From positions 169,748 through 233,747 of the forward strand of contig JANPBT010000017.1 in the NCBI GenBank assembly GCA_031430575.1: a DNA stretch of 64,000 nt. The letters are read 5' to 3'. This stretch comes from JANMDS01 sp031430575 (GTDB lineage Bacteria; Pseudomonadota; Gammaproteobacteria; Burkholderiales; Casimicrobiaceae). The notes below the pieces were generated by a model. That model did not search any database and was not told the origin of the DNA. It was given only the letters and a program-made list of their open reading frames with translations. The position numbers were made by a program, and so were the translations under genes. This document shows, in pieces, positions 33,292 to 42,451 of the stretch (within the stretch, counting starts at the first letter, position 1; every line of letters starts with the position of its first letter).

Positions 33292-35868
33292 TTAAATCAA
33301 ATCGGCTTGGACGTCATCATCATCCGACTCGACGATCTTCTCTAAGCCCACCATCTTCTCGCCCTCGCCCAAATTGATAAGCGTGACACCTTGCGTGCTG
33401 CGCCCCAGCTCGCGGATTTCTTTGACCCGCGTGCGAATCAAAACGCCGCCGCTGGTGATCAGCATCACGTCATCTTTCTTGGTTACCAGCGCGACGGCAA
33501 CCACTTTGCCGTTGCGCGCAGATTGCTGAATCGCGATCATGCCTTTAGTGCCGCGGCCGTGGCGTGTGTACTCAACGATTGGCGTGCGCTTGCCGTAGCC
33601 ATTTTCAGTCGCGCAGAGCACTGACTGCTCTTCGCTATCGGCTACGAGCATCGCTATCACGCGCTGCTCTTTATCAATCATCATGCCGCGCACGCCACGG
33701 GCTTGACGGCCCATCGAGCGCACGTCGGTTTCTTCAAAGCGCACGGCCTTGCCGCCATCAGAAAAGAGCATCACATCGTGTTTGCCATCGGTCAGCGCAG
33801 CGCCGATCAGATAATCGCCATCATCAAGCTCGACCGCGATGATGCCGGTCTTTTTCGGACGGCTGAAATCTTCGAGCGACGTTTTCTTGACCGTGCCAAA
33901 GCTCGTAGCCATAAAAATATATTTATCGGGCACAAACTCTTTGACGACAACAATGGCCGTAATCTTTTCTTTATCTTGCAGCGGGAATAAATTCACAATC
34001 GGCTTACCACGCGAATTGCGCCCGCCTTGCGGCACTTCAAAGACCCGCAACCAGTAAACCCGACCACGATTGCTGAAGCACAAAATCGTATCGTGGGTGT
34101 TGGCTACGAATAGTTTTTCGACGAAATCATCTTCTTTGGTCGCCGTCGCTTGCTTGCCCCGCCCGCCACGCTTTTGCGCGCGGTATTCTTCGAGTGGCTG
34201 CGATTTAAAGTAGCCCGTATGCGAAAGCGTCACCACCATATCTTGCGGGGTGATGTAGTCTTCAATCGACATATCTTCGGTGTTCATCACGATTTCAGAG
34301 CGCCGCGCATCGCCAAATTTCTCGCGAATCTCATTAAGCTCTGCGTTGACGATGATGGTCACGCGATCTTTTTTGTTCAAAATATCGCGCAGATCTTCGA
34401 TCATCTTGACCGTCTCTTTATATTCCGCGACGATCTTATCTTGCTCCATGCCGGTCAAGCGCTGCAGGCGCATTTCCAAGATGGCTTTGGCTTGCACTTC
34501 CGAAAGCTTGTATACCTGCGGCGCAGATTGCCAGCCTAAATCAACGCTCAGACCTTGCGGACGCAACGCTGCATCGCCCGCGCGCTCGAGCATTTCTTTG
34601 ACCACTGGCGATTTCCACGCCTTCGCCATGAGCGCGAGCTGCGCTTCTGCTGGCGTTGGGCTCGCTTTGATGAGCTCAATAACCGGATCAAGATTATCAA
34701 CCGCAACCGCTAAGCCCTCTAAGATATGGCTGCGCTCGAGCGCTTTGCGCAATTCAAACTGCGTGCGCCGCGTGACCACTTCGCGGCGATGGGCTAAGAA
34801 CGCCTCGATAAATTGCTTGAGATTTAAAACGCGCGGCTGGTTATCAACCAACGCCACCATATTCATGCCGAAGCTATCTTGCAGCTGGGTATTTTTGTAG
34901 AGATGATTGAGCACGATATCGGGCACTTCGCCGCGCTTCAACTCAATCACCACGCGCATGCCCGACTTATCAGATTCATCGCGCAAATCAGAGATGCCTT
35001 CGAGGCGCTTCTCGCGCACCAGCTCGCCGATCTTAATCAGCAAATTGGCTTTATTGACCTGATAGGGCAGCTCATCGATGATCAGCGCTTGCCGATTGCC
35101 TTTGTCGAGATCTTCGACGTGCGTGCGGGCGCGCATGATGACGCGGCCACGCCCCGTGCGATAGCCTTGATGTACACCTTCGAGGCCATAAATAAGCGCA
35201 GCCGTTGGGAAATCGGGCGCCGGAACGAGCTTGATGAGCTCATCGATCGTAATGTCGGGGGATTTCAGCGTGGCCAGGCAAGCATCGATCACTTCGGTTA
35301 AGTTATGCGGCGGGATATTGGTCGCCATACCGACGGCAATACCGGTTGCGCCGTTAACCAGCAAATTAGGGAAGCGCGACGGCAATACCGAGGGCTCCAT
35401 TTCTTTGCCATCGTAGTTAGGTACAAAATCGACGGTGTCTTTATCGATGTCGGCCAGCAATTCGGCGGAAATCTTCGATAAGCGGCACTCGGTGTAGCGC
35501 ATCGCCGCAGCGTTGTCGCCGTCGACCGAGCCGAAATTGCCTTGGCCGTCGATCAGCGGGTAGCGCAGCGAAAACGGCTGCGCCATCCGCACTAGCGTAT
35601 CGTAAATCGCGTTGTCGCCGTGTGGGTGATATTTACCCATCACCTCGCCGACCACCCGCGCGCACTTGACATACGGGCGGTTGTAGACGTTGTTGGATTC
35701 CTGCATCGCGAAGACCACACGGCGATGCACCGGTTTGAGGCCATCGCGTACGTCCGGCAGCGCTCGACCCACGATTACGCTCATGGCGTAGTCGAGGTAG
35801 CTGGAGCGCATCTCCGATTCAATACTGATGGGAACGGTTTCTTTTGCGAATTGATCCATAACTGCCAT
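33292..35868 (-). CDS. gyrA: DNA gyrase subunit A
   Basis: 858-residue breakage-reunion subunit of gyrase. The active-site tyrosine is Y125 (AAMRYTECR), the N-terminal domain is canonical (DYAMSVIVGRALPDVRDGLKPVHRR), and the C-terminal domain has the GyrA box (QAKRGGRG). In the quinolone pocket the residue matching E. coli Ser83 is Asn86 (HPHGDNAIYD), while Asp90 is kept. An ATG three codons in (MDQFAKE) is an alternative start. A DPR copy encodes SAPQVYKL in the variable stretch before the coiled-coil region. Confidence 0.97.
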   Translation of the reverse strand: MAVMDQFAKETVPISIESEMRSSYLDYAMSVIVGRALPDVRDGLKPVHRRVVFAMQESNNVYNRPYVKCARVVGEVMGKYHPHGDNAIYDTLVRMAQPFSLRYPLIDGQGNFGSVDGDNAAAMRYTECRLSKISAELLADIDKDTVDFVPNYDGKEMEPSVLPSRFPNLLVNGATGIAVGMATNIPPHNLTEVIDACLATLKSPDITIDELIKLVPAPDFPTAALIYGLEGVHQGYRTGRGRVIMRARTHVEDLDKGNRQALIIDELPYQVNKANLLIKIGELVREKRLEGISDLRDESDKSGMRVVIELKRGEVPDIVLNHLYKNTQLQDSFGMNMVALVDNQPRVLNLKQFIEAFLAHRREVVTRRTQFELRKALERSHILEGLAVAVDNLDPVIELIKASPTPAEAQLALMAKAWKSPVVKEMLERAGDAALRPQGLSVDLGWQSAPQVYKLSEVQAKAILEMRLQRLTGMEQDKIVAEYKETVKMIEDLRDILNKKDRVTIIVNAELNEIREKFGDARRSEIVMNTEDMSIEDYITPQDMVVTLSHTGYFKSQPLEEYRAQKRGGRGKQATATKEDDFVEKLFVANTHDTILCFSNRGRVYWLRVFEVPQGGRNSRGKPIVNLFPLQDKEKITAIVVVKEFVPDKYIFMATSFGTVKKTSLEDFSRPKKTGIIAVELDDGDYLIGAALTDGKHDVMLFSDGGKAVRFEETDVRSMGRQARGVRGMMIDKEQRVIAMLVADSEEQSVLCATENGYGKRTPIVEYTRHGRGTKGMIAIQQSARNGKVVAVALVTKKDDVMLITSGGVLIRTRVKEIRELGRSTQGVTLINLGEGEKMVGLEKIVESDDDDVQADLI
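34511..34529 (+). repeat. DPR copy inside gyrA
   Basis: Antisense to gyrA; the gene strand reads SAPQVYK. Confidence 0.92.
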
Positions 35869-35887
35869 TTATAAAGAGCTAAACCAT

Positions 35888-35964
35888 TAAATACCTGCGG
35901 CGCAGATTTGGCACTAATTTCAGCCAAAAAGCCTAGAAAATCGATAAAACTGCGCCGCAGGTAC
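35888..35964. repeat. DPR inverted pair, tail-inward, in the gyrA leader
   Basis: Plus copy 35888-35908 and minus copy 35946-35964, 56 bp between centres. Tails differ (GATTT against GTTTT). The near copy ends 20 bp before the gyrA start codon, so an RNA hairpin would be in the 5' untranslated region. Confidence 0.88.
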
Positions 35965-36008
35965 GCATTTCACGGTATCGAAAATCGCGCCGAAAACGAT
36001 CCGATGCG

Positions 36009-36030
36009 AAAAAAACGGCGTTAAACGCCG
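36009..36030 (-). terminator. hairpin with T-run upstream of gyrA (terminator or attenuator)
   Basis: On the minus strand CGGCGT-TTA-ACGCCG is followed by seven T. It points toward gyrA from 140 bp upstream, with no gene on this strand before it; the next gene is the divergent ompA-like gene. It could be an attenuator in a long gyrA leader or the end of a small RNA. The rest of the gap 35869-36265 holds the DPR pair and a possible ompA promoter. Confidence 0.6.
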
Positions 36031-36162
36031 ACTTCGAACAACTGCGTATGGTAGCAAAAACCCTACTTTCCGATTGATCGTCGCCCGAGCGTTGCACACA
36101 TGCCACAGCGCGGCAAATGCGCTAAATCCACGTTCCATAAGCCATTTATGACGAAACCCATG

Positions 36163-36171
36163 TGGTATATT
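36163..36171 (+). promoter_or_regulatory. possible extended -10 promoter of the OmpA-family gene
   Basis: TGGTATATT matches the extended -10 form TGnTATAAT. It lies about 95 bp upstream of the start codon, and I see no convincing -35. Confidence 0.35.
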
Positions 36172-36265
36172 CACTGCCAATCAGTAGTGCGCGGTATGGG
36201 AGAAAGCGCACGCTGTCAAAGCTCCAAGTCGCTCACCGCATCTCAAAATTAGGTTAAGGAAAACT

Positions 36266-37048
36266 ATGAAACTTCGACTCGTTGCAAGCTCGCTTGCGCT
36301 AGCTTCTGTGATCGGCGTTCCGGCCGTGGCCTTCGCTCAAGCGAACCCACAAAATTCCGGTTACGTAATCTCCGCCACTGGCGAAGCTAACAACAATATC
36401 GTACGTAGCGGTCGCTACGGCACTAACAACGCATCGTGCAACCTGTGCTGGCGCACCGGCACTTGGACGCCAGCAATGGCCATCGCAGAATGCGATCCAG
36501 ATTTAGTACAAAAAGCGGTAGCCCCTGCACCTGCGCCAACTGCAGCACCAGCACCAACGCCAGCGCCTGCAGTCGTTGCGCCAGTGGCGCCAGCGCCTAC
36601 CGCTGCTCCAGCGCCCGCGCCAACAGCTGCACCAGCACCGGCACCAGCGCCCGCCGCTGCTCCAGCAATGCAGAAAATCACGCTTGCTTCAAAAGCGCTT
36701 TTCGCAACCGACAATGCGACGCTGAAGCCTGAAGGCCAAGCGGTTATCGACCGTGAAGTCGTCTCGCGCATCCGTGAAGTCAATAATCTTGAGCTCGTGC
36801 TCGTGACTGGCCATACCGACCGCATGGGCTCGCAAGAGTACAACCAGAAGCTCTCAGAGCGTCGGGCAGCCGCTGTAGCCGCTTACTTGGCGGCTAAAGG
36901 CGTGCCACGCGGTAAGATCGAAACCCTCGGCATGGGCAAAACGCAGCCTGTACCAGGTGTTAAGTGCGATATGACCAACCGCAAAGCGCTTGTGGCCTGC
37001 TTGCAGCCACATCGCCGCGTAGAAGTGGAAGTTAAAGGCTCGAAGTAA
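36266..37048 (+). CDS. OmpA-family outer-membrane/peptidoglycan-associated protein
   Basis: 260 residues with signal peptide (cut after AFA) and AAGGA upstream of the ATG. A short N-terminal region (about 25-85) contains CNLCW. A Pro/Ala-rich linker (about 86-135, repeats of APAPTAAP) crosses the periplasm. The C-terminal OmpA domain has the peptidoglycan-binding signature TGHTDRMGSQEYNQKLSERRA. It lacks an eight-strand OmpA barrel, so it may be anchored differently. Monocistronic, closed by a strong terminator. Confidence 0.93.
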   Translation: MKLRLVASSLALASVIGVPAVAFAQANPQNSGYVISATGEANNNIVRSGRYGTNNASCNLCWRTGTWTPAMAIAECDPDLVQKAVAPAPAPTAAPAPTPAPAVVAPVAPAPTAAPAPAPTAAPAPAPAPAAAPAMQKITLASKALFATDNATLKPEGQAVIDREVVSRIREVNNLELVLVTGHTDRMGSQEYNQKLSERRAAAVAAYLAAKGVPRGKIETLGMGKTQPVPGVKCDMTNRKALVACLQPHRRVEVEVKGSK

Positions 37049-37080
37049 TTCCCGCCTAGATCTTAAGTCTTTCGCTTCAA

Positions 37081-37108
37081 AAAAAACCCCGCTTCGGCGG
37101 GGTTTTTT
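37081..37108. terminator. Rho-independent terminator after the OmpA-family gene
   Basis: 12-bp perfect stem (AAAAAACCCCGC / GCGGGGTTTTTT) closed by a TTCG tetraloop. Confidence 0.94.
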
Positions 37109-37168
37109 GTTTTTCTGATTAAATAGGCGTCTACGTAGTTTTGAAACTCAAAAATTCTTGGAGGAAAT

Positions 37169-38755
37169 ATGTTGAAACACCGTATTCGCACCATCACCGC
37201 CGCGCTCTCGCTCTGCGCGCTGAGCGCCGTTGTCACTGCCGCGCCGCTCAAATGGGCCGCCCAAAACGACATCCTCACCCTCGACCCGCATTCGCAAAAT
37301 CATGCGACAACGAACGCGATCTTGATGCATGCCTATGAAGGGCTCACCCGTTACAGCAAAACCTATGAAGTTGAGCCCTCACTGGCCACCAAGTGGACGC
37401 AAATCACGCCAACGCAAATCCGCTTCGATCTACGCAAAGGCGTGAAATTTCAAGATGGCTCGCCGTTTACCGCCGATGACGTCGTCTTCTCATTTAATCG
37501 CATCAAGCAGCCGCAAGGCACGATGCAGATTTACGTGACTGGCATTACCGAAGTTAAAAAAGTCGACGACTTTACGGTCGATTTCATCCTCTCCGCGCCG
37601 AGCCCGATTTTGCTCCGCAATATCATCGATTTTCGGATGATGAGCAAGACTTGGTCTGAGACCAACAAGACCATGAACGTGCAAGACTACAAAGCGAAAG
37701 AAGAAAATTTTGCTTCGCGCAATGTCAACGGCACCGGCGCATTTCGCATTCTCGGCTGGTCGCCTGATGTCAGCGTGCGTATGGAAGATCACCTCGGCTG
37801 GTGGGATAAACGCGGCGATAGCAACGTAACCCGTGTGACCTACAACCCGATTAAATCAGACCCCACGCGCGTGGCCGCATTGATCTCGGGCGATATCGAT
37901 TTGCTCACTGATTTGCCAACGCAAGACGTGCAGCGCCTGCGCGCTGATCCAAAGCTGAAAATTTTGGATGGCAATGAAGTGCGCACGATTTTCATCGCGA
38001 TGGATCAAGGCAGTGATGAGCTGAAAACGTCTAACGTGAAAGGCAAAAATCCGTTCAAAGATAAGCGCGTTCGGCAAGCACTCAATCTTGCAACCGATCG
38101 CGAGACGATCAAACGCACGATCATGCGCGGGCTTTCAATTCCCGCGGGTATCATGGTCGCGCCCGGAGTCAATGGCTACAGCACGGAGCTTGATAAATCG
38201 AGCTACGATCTTGAAGCCGCAAAGAAACTGCTCGCTGAAGCAGGCTACGGTAGCGGGCTCGAATTTACCCTTGGCTGCCCTAACAATCGCTACGTCAACG
38301 ATGAAGAAATCTGCCAAGCGCTGGTCTCGATGTGGGCGCGGGCAGGCGTAAAAGTGCGGCTGCAAGCCGAGCCGATGGCGACCTTCATTCAGAAAGTGCA
38401 AAACTTTCAGCTCGATGCTTACATGCTGGGCTGGGGTGTCGCGACTTACGACGGTCAATACTCGATTCAATCGCTCATCCGCACCAAAACAACGGGTGCC
38501 AACGGCAACTTCAACTTTGCCAAAATCAGCGACAAACGCATTGACGAGCTCAACGATGCGATGGCTACTGAAGTCGATGTTGCCAAGCGCAACGGCATGG
38601 TGCGCGAAGCGCTGACGCGCACACGTGATGAGCATCTCTACATTCCGCTCCATCATCAAATGCGCCCTTGGGCCATGAAAAAAGGCGTGACGACTCAACA
38701 TCGCTCAGATGATCGCCCAGAAGCGCGATTCACCCGCGTCGACGGCGGCAGCTAA
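37169..38755 (+). CDS. peptide-type ABC transporter substrate-binding protein (family 5)
   Basis: 528-residue periplasmic binding protein, paralogue of the gene at 21393. GGAGG lies upstream of the ATG; the signal peptide ends near VTA. Family motifs are DILTLDPHSQNH, LRKGVKFQDGSPFTADDVVF and the C-terminal IPLHHQMRPWAM. No permease genes are adjacent. A terminator follows directly after a DPR copy. Confidence 0.93.
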   Translation: MLKHRIRTITAALSLCALSAVVTAAPLKWAAQNDILTLDPHSQNHATTNAILMHAYEGLTRYSKTYEVEPSLATKWTQITPTQIRFDLRKGVKFQDGSPFTADDVVFSFNRIKQPQGTMQIYVTGITEVKKVDDFTVDFILSAPSPILLRNIIDFRMMSKTWSETNKTMNVQDYKAKEENFASRNVNGTGAFRILGWSPDVSVRMEDHLGWWDKRGDSNVTRVTYNPIKSDPTRVAALISGDIDLLTDLPTQDVQRLRADPKLKILDGNEVRTIFIAMDQGSDELKTSNVKGKNPFKDKRVRQALNLATDRETIKRTIMRGLSIPAGIMVAPGVNGYSTELDKSSYDLEAAKKLLAEAGYGSGLEFTLGCPNNRYVNDEEICQALVSMWARAGVKVRLQAEPMATFIQKVQNFQLDAYMLGWGVATYDGQYSIQSLIRTKTTGANGNFNFAKISDKRIDELNDAMATEVDVAKRNGMVREALTRTRDEHLYIPLHHQMRPWAMKKGVTTQHRSDDRPEARFTRVDGGS

Positions 38756-38782
38756 AGCGTCGTAAAGCGTTTAAAAAGCCGC

Positions 38783-38801
38783 ATACCTGCGGCGCAGAAT
38801 T
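38783..38801 (+). repeat. single intergenic DPR copy abutting a terminator
   Basis: Copy with GAATT tail whose last base is the first base of the next hairpin. Confidence 0.92.
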
Positions 38802-38824
38802 GGGCTCTTTTGAGCCCATTTTTT
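38801..38824 (+). terminator. Rho-independent terminator of the binding-protein gene
   Basis: Stem TGGGCTC / GAGCCCA, loop TTTT, then six T on the + strand. Confidence 0.9.
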
Positions 38825-38904
38825 GCCAAACTTTATGCGCGCGCGACGCAATGAAATACCCAATCGAGACTGTGATCCGCTACTCGGCTACGGGCAGCGC
38901 CTTT

Positions 38905-39807
38905 TTACTTAGCCGACGCGAACCCCACCGCCCGAAGATCATCGACCGCGCGATGGGTCTGCGCGCACCACTGCTGATCTTCTTTCGAGAGCGCGTTGAA
39001 GAGCGTATCTGATTTTTCTTGCAAGCGCACCAGCAGCAGTGCTTCATCTTGCGCAGCGAGTGCATAGGCAAGGGCTTCGATCCCGAAGAAAAACTCAAGC
39101 GCTGGCGCGCGATTTTCTTCACACATCGCGATGCAAGCGCGTGCGTGCTTCGCAGCAGCTTCGATATCACCCGCTTTCAAATAGCTTTTTGCCAATCGAT
39201 ACTCAGCGCGCTCGATTTCAAGCCAAGTGCCAGCACGCTCCCAAAAAACACGCCCTGTTTTTGCAGCGGCAATCATCGTCGATTGCTGTTCCGCATCCAA
39301 AAGCGGGAGCTCTTCTAAAAATGTCGCTGCGTTATTGCCGGCAATTGCGAGTGCCCGTAGCGCTGGATCACCGCGCGGCAAATCGGCGCTTTCTGCGCCT
39401 TGGCGGGCATCGCGCAGAAGCTGCGCTGCATTGGTGGTCTCGCCACGCTCAAGCACGCAGCCGGAGGCGAGCGCAAGCACGTGCGCTTTTTCAGAAGCAG
39501 AAAGGGCCGTCAAGTCAGCCTCGCCATCGTAGGCCATTTCGAGCGCTTTGGCGCAGCGAACAATGGCCACTTCGAGGGCACTTTCGCGATACCAAACGCC
39601 ATGCGAACGCAATGCTTTTAGGGCTTGAATGCCGTGCGCAAATTCACCGAGATGCACGCCATAAATATGGGTCAAAAAGCGGGTTACAGCGATCAAATCA
39701 CCCTCAATCTGCGCCGCAGGTATGGCAGCTTGCACGCGCGCGAGCGCAGCGCTCGGCGCTTCGCCATGCTGCGCCCAAGCGCGATCGAGTACGCTACTTA
39801 AATTCAT
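38905..39807 (-). CDS. alpha-helical hypothetical protein, possibly TPR-like
   Basis: 300 residues, no signal peptide. The sequence is almost entirely short amphipathic helices rich in Ala and Leu; pairs such as RAEYRLAKSYLKAGDIEAAAKHARACI resemble TPR units. No enzyme motif is seen and I do not recognise the family. Its ATG overlaps the stop of the upstream amidohydrolase (ATGA), so it is translationally coupled to it. A DPR copy near the N-terminus encodes IPAAQIEGD. Confidence 0.65.
   Translation of the reverse strand: MNLSSVLDRAWAQHGEAPSAALARVQAAIPAAQIEGDLIAVTRFLTHIYGVHLGEFAHGIQALKALRSHGVWYRESALEVAIVRCAKALEMAYDGEADLTALSASEKAHVLALASGCVLERGETTNAAQLLRDARQGAESADLPRGDPALRALAIAGNNAATFLEELPLLDAEQQSTMIAAAKTGRVFWERAGTWLEIERAEYRLAKSYLKAGDIEAAAKHARACIAMCEENRAPALEFFFGIEALAYALAAQDEALLLVRLQEKSDTLFNALSKEDQQWCAQTHRAVDDLRAVGFASAK
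39705..39723 (-). repeat. DPR copy inside the helical hypothetical gene
   Basis: Gene strand reads IPAAQIE near the N-terminus. Confidence 0.92.
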
Positions 39808-41030
39808 AGTTGATTGCGCACAATTTCGCCCGCTTTCATGATGAATTTCAACGATTTTTCGGGCTGTGCGAGCACGCTGGCATCGCGCGTTGGATCGCCA
39901 TCAACGATCAGCAGATCGGCCAGCGCGCCTACAGTCAACACGCCAAGCTTGCCCTCTTGCCGCAACACGCGCGCAGCGACAGAAGTCGCGCTTTGCAAAA
40001 TTTCCACTGGGCTCATCACGGCTGCCCGGATCGTGAATTCAATGCTTTGCTGCGGATGATGCCGCCCAAGCAGATCGGTGCCGAAAGCGATGGCGACGCC
40101 TTCTGATTTGGCGATGGCAAGTGCGTTGATCCCCGCGTCGCGCACAACCTCGAGCTTGGCCATCATGGCATCAGAAAAGCCCATGTTACCGTCGTTACCC
40201 AAGGCATGGTAAGTGGCTAAAGTCGGGACCAAAAATGCGCCCGCACTTTTCATCGCCCGTGCGCTCGCAGCATCGAGTAGATTGCCGTGCTCGATGGTGC
40301 GAATGCCCGCTTGCACCGCGCGGGTAATCGCGCGCGGTGAGTAGGCGTGCGCCATTGCGTATGTGTTTGCGGCCTCAACTTCCTCAACAATCGCGGCAAG
40401 CTCAGCGACTGAAAATTGCGTGCCGTCGATCGGATCGGTCGGGCTGGCCACACCGCCGCCCGCCATTACTTTGATTTGATTTGCGCCATTGCGCAGCTGC
40501 TCACGCACGGCTTTGCGCACCGCCGCATCGCCATCGGCAATTGCGCCAAATAAGCCAAGACCGGCGCAGGTGCAGATCATTTCCTGCTGGCCAGATTTGC
40601 GGGAATCGCCATGGCCGCCTGTTTGCGAAATAGGATGCCCGGCGATGAATAAACGCGGGCCTCGGAAGTGCCCTTGCTCAATGGCGGTACGCAATCCAAA
40701 ATCAGCCCCGGCAGCATCGCGCACGGTGGTGAAGCCGCGCATCAGCATGCCTTCGAGCACGCCCTTAGCCTGCGCGGTAATGAGCGACGGTGGCATAAAC
40801 CCTAAGCGAAAGACGTCATGATCGACAGCGGTGACATGCACATGGCAATCGATTAAGCCCGGCGTCACAACGCGCCCGCCCGCATCGACCATGTCGGCAT
40901 CGGCGACTTCATGCTTGCCCGGAAGGACGCCGTCAATGCGTCCGTGATCGATCACCAGCGTGCTTTCGGGTCCGACGACCCCGCTAACGCTGTCAAATAT
41001 GCGCGCCCTCTGAATTGCTATTTTCTTCAT
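39804..41030 (-). CDS. metal-dependent amidohydrolase (imidazolonepropionase/prolidase-like)
   Basis: About 408 residues from the ATG at 41030 (41051 is an alternative). Amidohydrolase-superfamily metal ligands: GLIDCHVHVT at the start of the barrel, K in NQIKVMAGGG, H in MAHAYSP and IEHGNL, and the late Asp in FGTDLLGRHH. C-terminal PVEILQSATSVAARVL and GALADLLIVDGDP are typical of Xaa-Pro dipeptidase-like and imidazolonepropionase-like members. The substrate is not clear. It is divergent from a second amidohydrolase gene (41141). Confidence 0.86.
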   Translation of the reverse strand: MKKIAIQRARIFDSVSGVVGPESTLVIDHGRIDGVLPGKHEVADADMVDAGGRVVTPGLIDCHVHVTAVDHDVFRLGFMPPSLITAQAKGVLEGMLMRGFTTVRDAAGADFGLRTAIEQGHFRGPRLFIAGHPISQTGGHGDSRKSGQQEMICTCAGLGLFGAIADGDAAVRKAVREQLRNGANQIKVMAGGGVASPTDPIDGTQFSVAELAAIVEEVEAANTYAMAHAYSPRAITRAVQAGIRTIEHGNLLDAASARAMKSAGAFLVPTLATYHALGNDGNMGFSDAMMAKLEVVRDAGINALAIAKSEGVAIAFGTDLLGRHHPQQSIEFTIRAAVMSPVEILQSATSVAARVLRQEGKLGVLTVGALADLLIVDGDPTRDASVLAQPEKSLKFIMKAGEIVRNQL

Positions 41031-41140
41031 GGTCCGGTCAACAAAACTCATTTTTTATGAGGTCAAGTATACGAAAAGTTTGACTGAAAAATGCGACATT
41101 TAAAAAGTAGGATATTGCCGCGCCCTCTACAATGCGCTCT

Positions 41141-42451
41141 ATGAGCAATGCAATACGTTACACACCACGATGGTGTATTGTGCCCGCCGATGATGGCAGC
41201 GCGCGCGTCGTCGCCAAGACGGAGATGGCCGTCATCGTTGACGGCGCGAATATCGTCTACGTGGGCGCATTGGCCGATGCACCGCATGTAGACATGCAAA
41301 TTGATTTGCCGCTACACGCTTTGATGCCAGGCTTAATCAATGCGCACGTGCATTCTGCGATGGTGCTTTTGCGCGGCATCGCCGACGATGCCCCGCTCGA
41401 TGCGTGGCTCACGCAAGCGATTTGGCCGCGCGAAGCGGCCCACGTTAATCCCGCATTTGTCTACGATGGGACATTGCTCGCTGCGCACGAAATGCTTTGC
41501 GGCGGGATCACCTGCGTGAGTGAAGCCTATTTCTATCTCGAATCCGCCGCTGCGGCGTTTAGTAAAGCAGGTATGCGTGCAATGCTGGCCGCGCCGGTCA
41601 TTGATTTCCCGACGCGATACGCCGCCAACACCGATGAATACCTCCAAAAAGCGCTTGCCGCCCACGATGCTCTGCGAGAAGTGCCACGCATGCGGATCAG
41701 CCTCGGGCCACACGCCCCCTACACGGTAAGCGACGAGTCGTTTGCCAAAATTCGCATGTACGCCGACGAGCTTGGGCTACCCGTGCAAATGCACTTACAA
41801 GAAACCGCACGCGAAGTGACCGATTCAAAAGCCCAATATGGCGTCACGCCCACGCAGCGGCTCTCCGCACTCGGGCTGCTCACACCAGCGCTCACAGTGG
41901 CACACGGCGTGCATCTTTCGGCCGCCGACATTGCGCTGCTTGCGCAAGCGGGCGCTTCAGTGGTGCATTGCCCAACATCCAACATGAAATTGGCCAGCGG
42001 TATTGCCCCAATGGCTGAAATCTGCGCCGCAGGTATTAACGTTGCGCTGGGCACCGATGGTGCCGCGTCTAATAATCGGCTCGATATGTGGCAGGAGATG
42101 CGGCATGCAGGTTTGCTTGCAAAGGTTGCCACTGGCAACGCCGCTGCTTTACCTGCGGCGCAGATTTTGCACATGGCAACGCTCGGCGGCGCGCGTGCTC
42201 TCGGGTGGGATGATGAAATCGGCTCGCTCGCGGCGGGCAAAGCGGCCGATATGATCGCTGTGCGCATCGATTCGCCCGATCAGCTGCCGATGTATGACGT
42301 GCTTTCGCAATTGATTTACGTCTGCGACCGTAGCCACGTGACCGATGTCTGGGTCGGCGGCGCGCATGTCGTTGCCGATAGAAAATCACTCACACTTAAC
42401 GCCGACGCATTGCGCCAATCAGCGCTCGCCTGGCAAGGAATATTGCAATGA
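41141..42451 (+). CDS. mtaD: 5-methylthioadenosine/S-adenosylhomocysteine deaminase-like (TRZ/ATZ family)
   Basis: Amidohydrolase of about 436 residues. Metal ligands HVHS (INAHVHSAM), H in QMHLQETAREV, H in VAHGVHLS and D in LGTDGAASNN fit the MtaD/TRZ-ATZ aminohydrolases, which deaminate adenosine thioethers. The ATG at 41132 could add three residues. The stop overlaps the ubiG start (ATGA); mtaD-ubiG pairing is frequent in Betaproteobacteria and supports SAM-product recycling. Two DPR copies in opposite orientation (EICAAGI and LPAAQIL) lie 131 bp apart in its 3' third. Confidence 0.88.
   Translation: MSNAIRYTPRWCIVPADDGSARVVAKTEMAVIVDGANIVYVGALADAPHVDMQIDLPLHALMPGLINAHVHSAMVLLRGIADDAPLDAWLTQAIWPREAAHVNPAFVYDGTLLAAHEMLCGGITCVSEAYFYLESAAAAFSKAGMRAMLAAPVIDFPTRYAANTDEYLQKALAAHDALREVPRMRISLGPHAPYTVSDESFAKIRMYADELGLPVQMHLQETAREVTDSKAQYGVTPTQRLSALGLLTPALTVAHGVHLSAADIALLAQAGASVVHCPTSNMKLASGIAPMAEICAAGINVALGTDGAASNNRLDMWQEMRHAGLLAKVATGNAAALPAAQILHMATLGGARALGWDDEIGSLAAGKAADMIAVRIDSPDQLPMYDVLSQLIYVCDRSHVTDVWVGGAHVVADRKSLTLNADALRQSALAWQGILQ
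42018..42037 (-). repeat. DPR copy inside mtaD (1 of 2)
   Basis: Full match; gene reads ICAAGINV. Confidence 0.93.
42149..42168 (+). repeat. DPR copy inside mtaD (2 of 2)
   Basis: Gene reads LPAAQIL; head flank TTTACC. Confidence 0.92.

Noticed and set aside
35920..36180. 86-codon frame on the minus strand upstream of gyrA
   Set aside because: TTG start, no ribosome site, no family resemblance; it crosses the terminator-like hairpin and a DPR copy.
36415..36843. Gly/Ala-rich minus-strand frame
   Set aside because: Antisense of the Pro/Ala linker of the OmpA-family gene.
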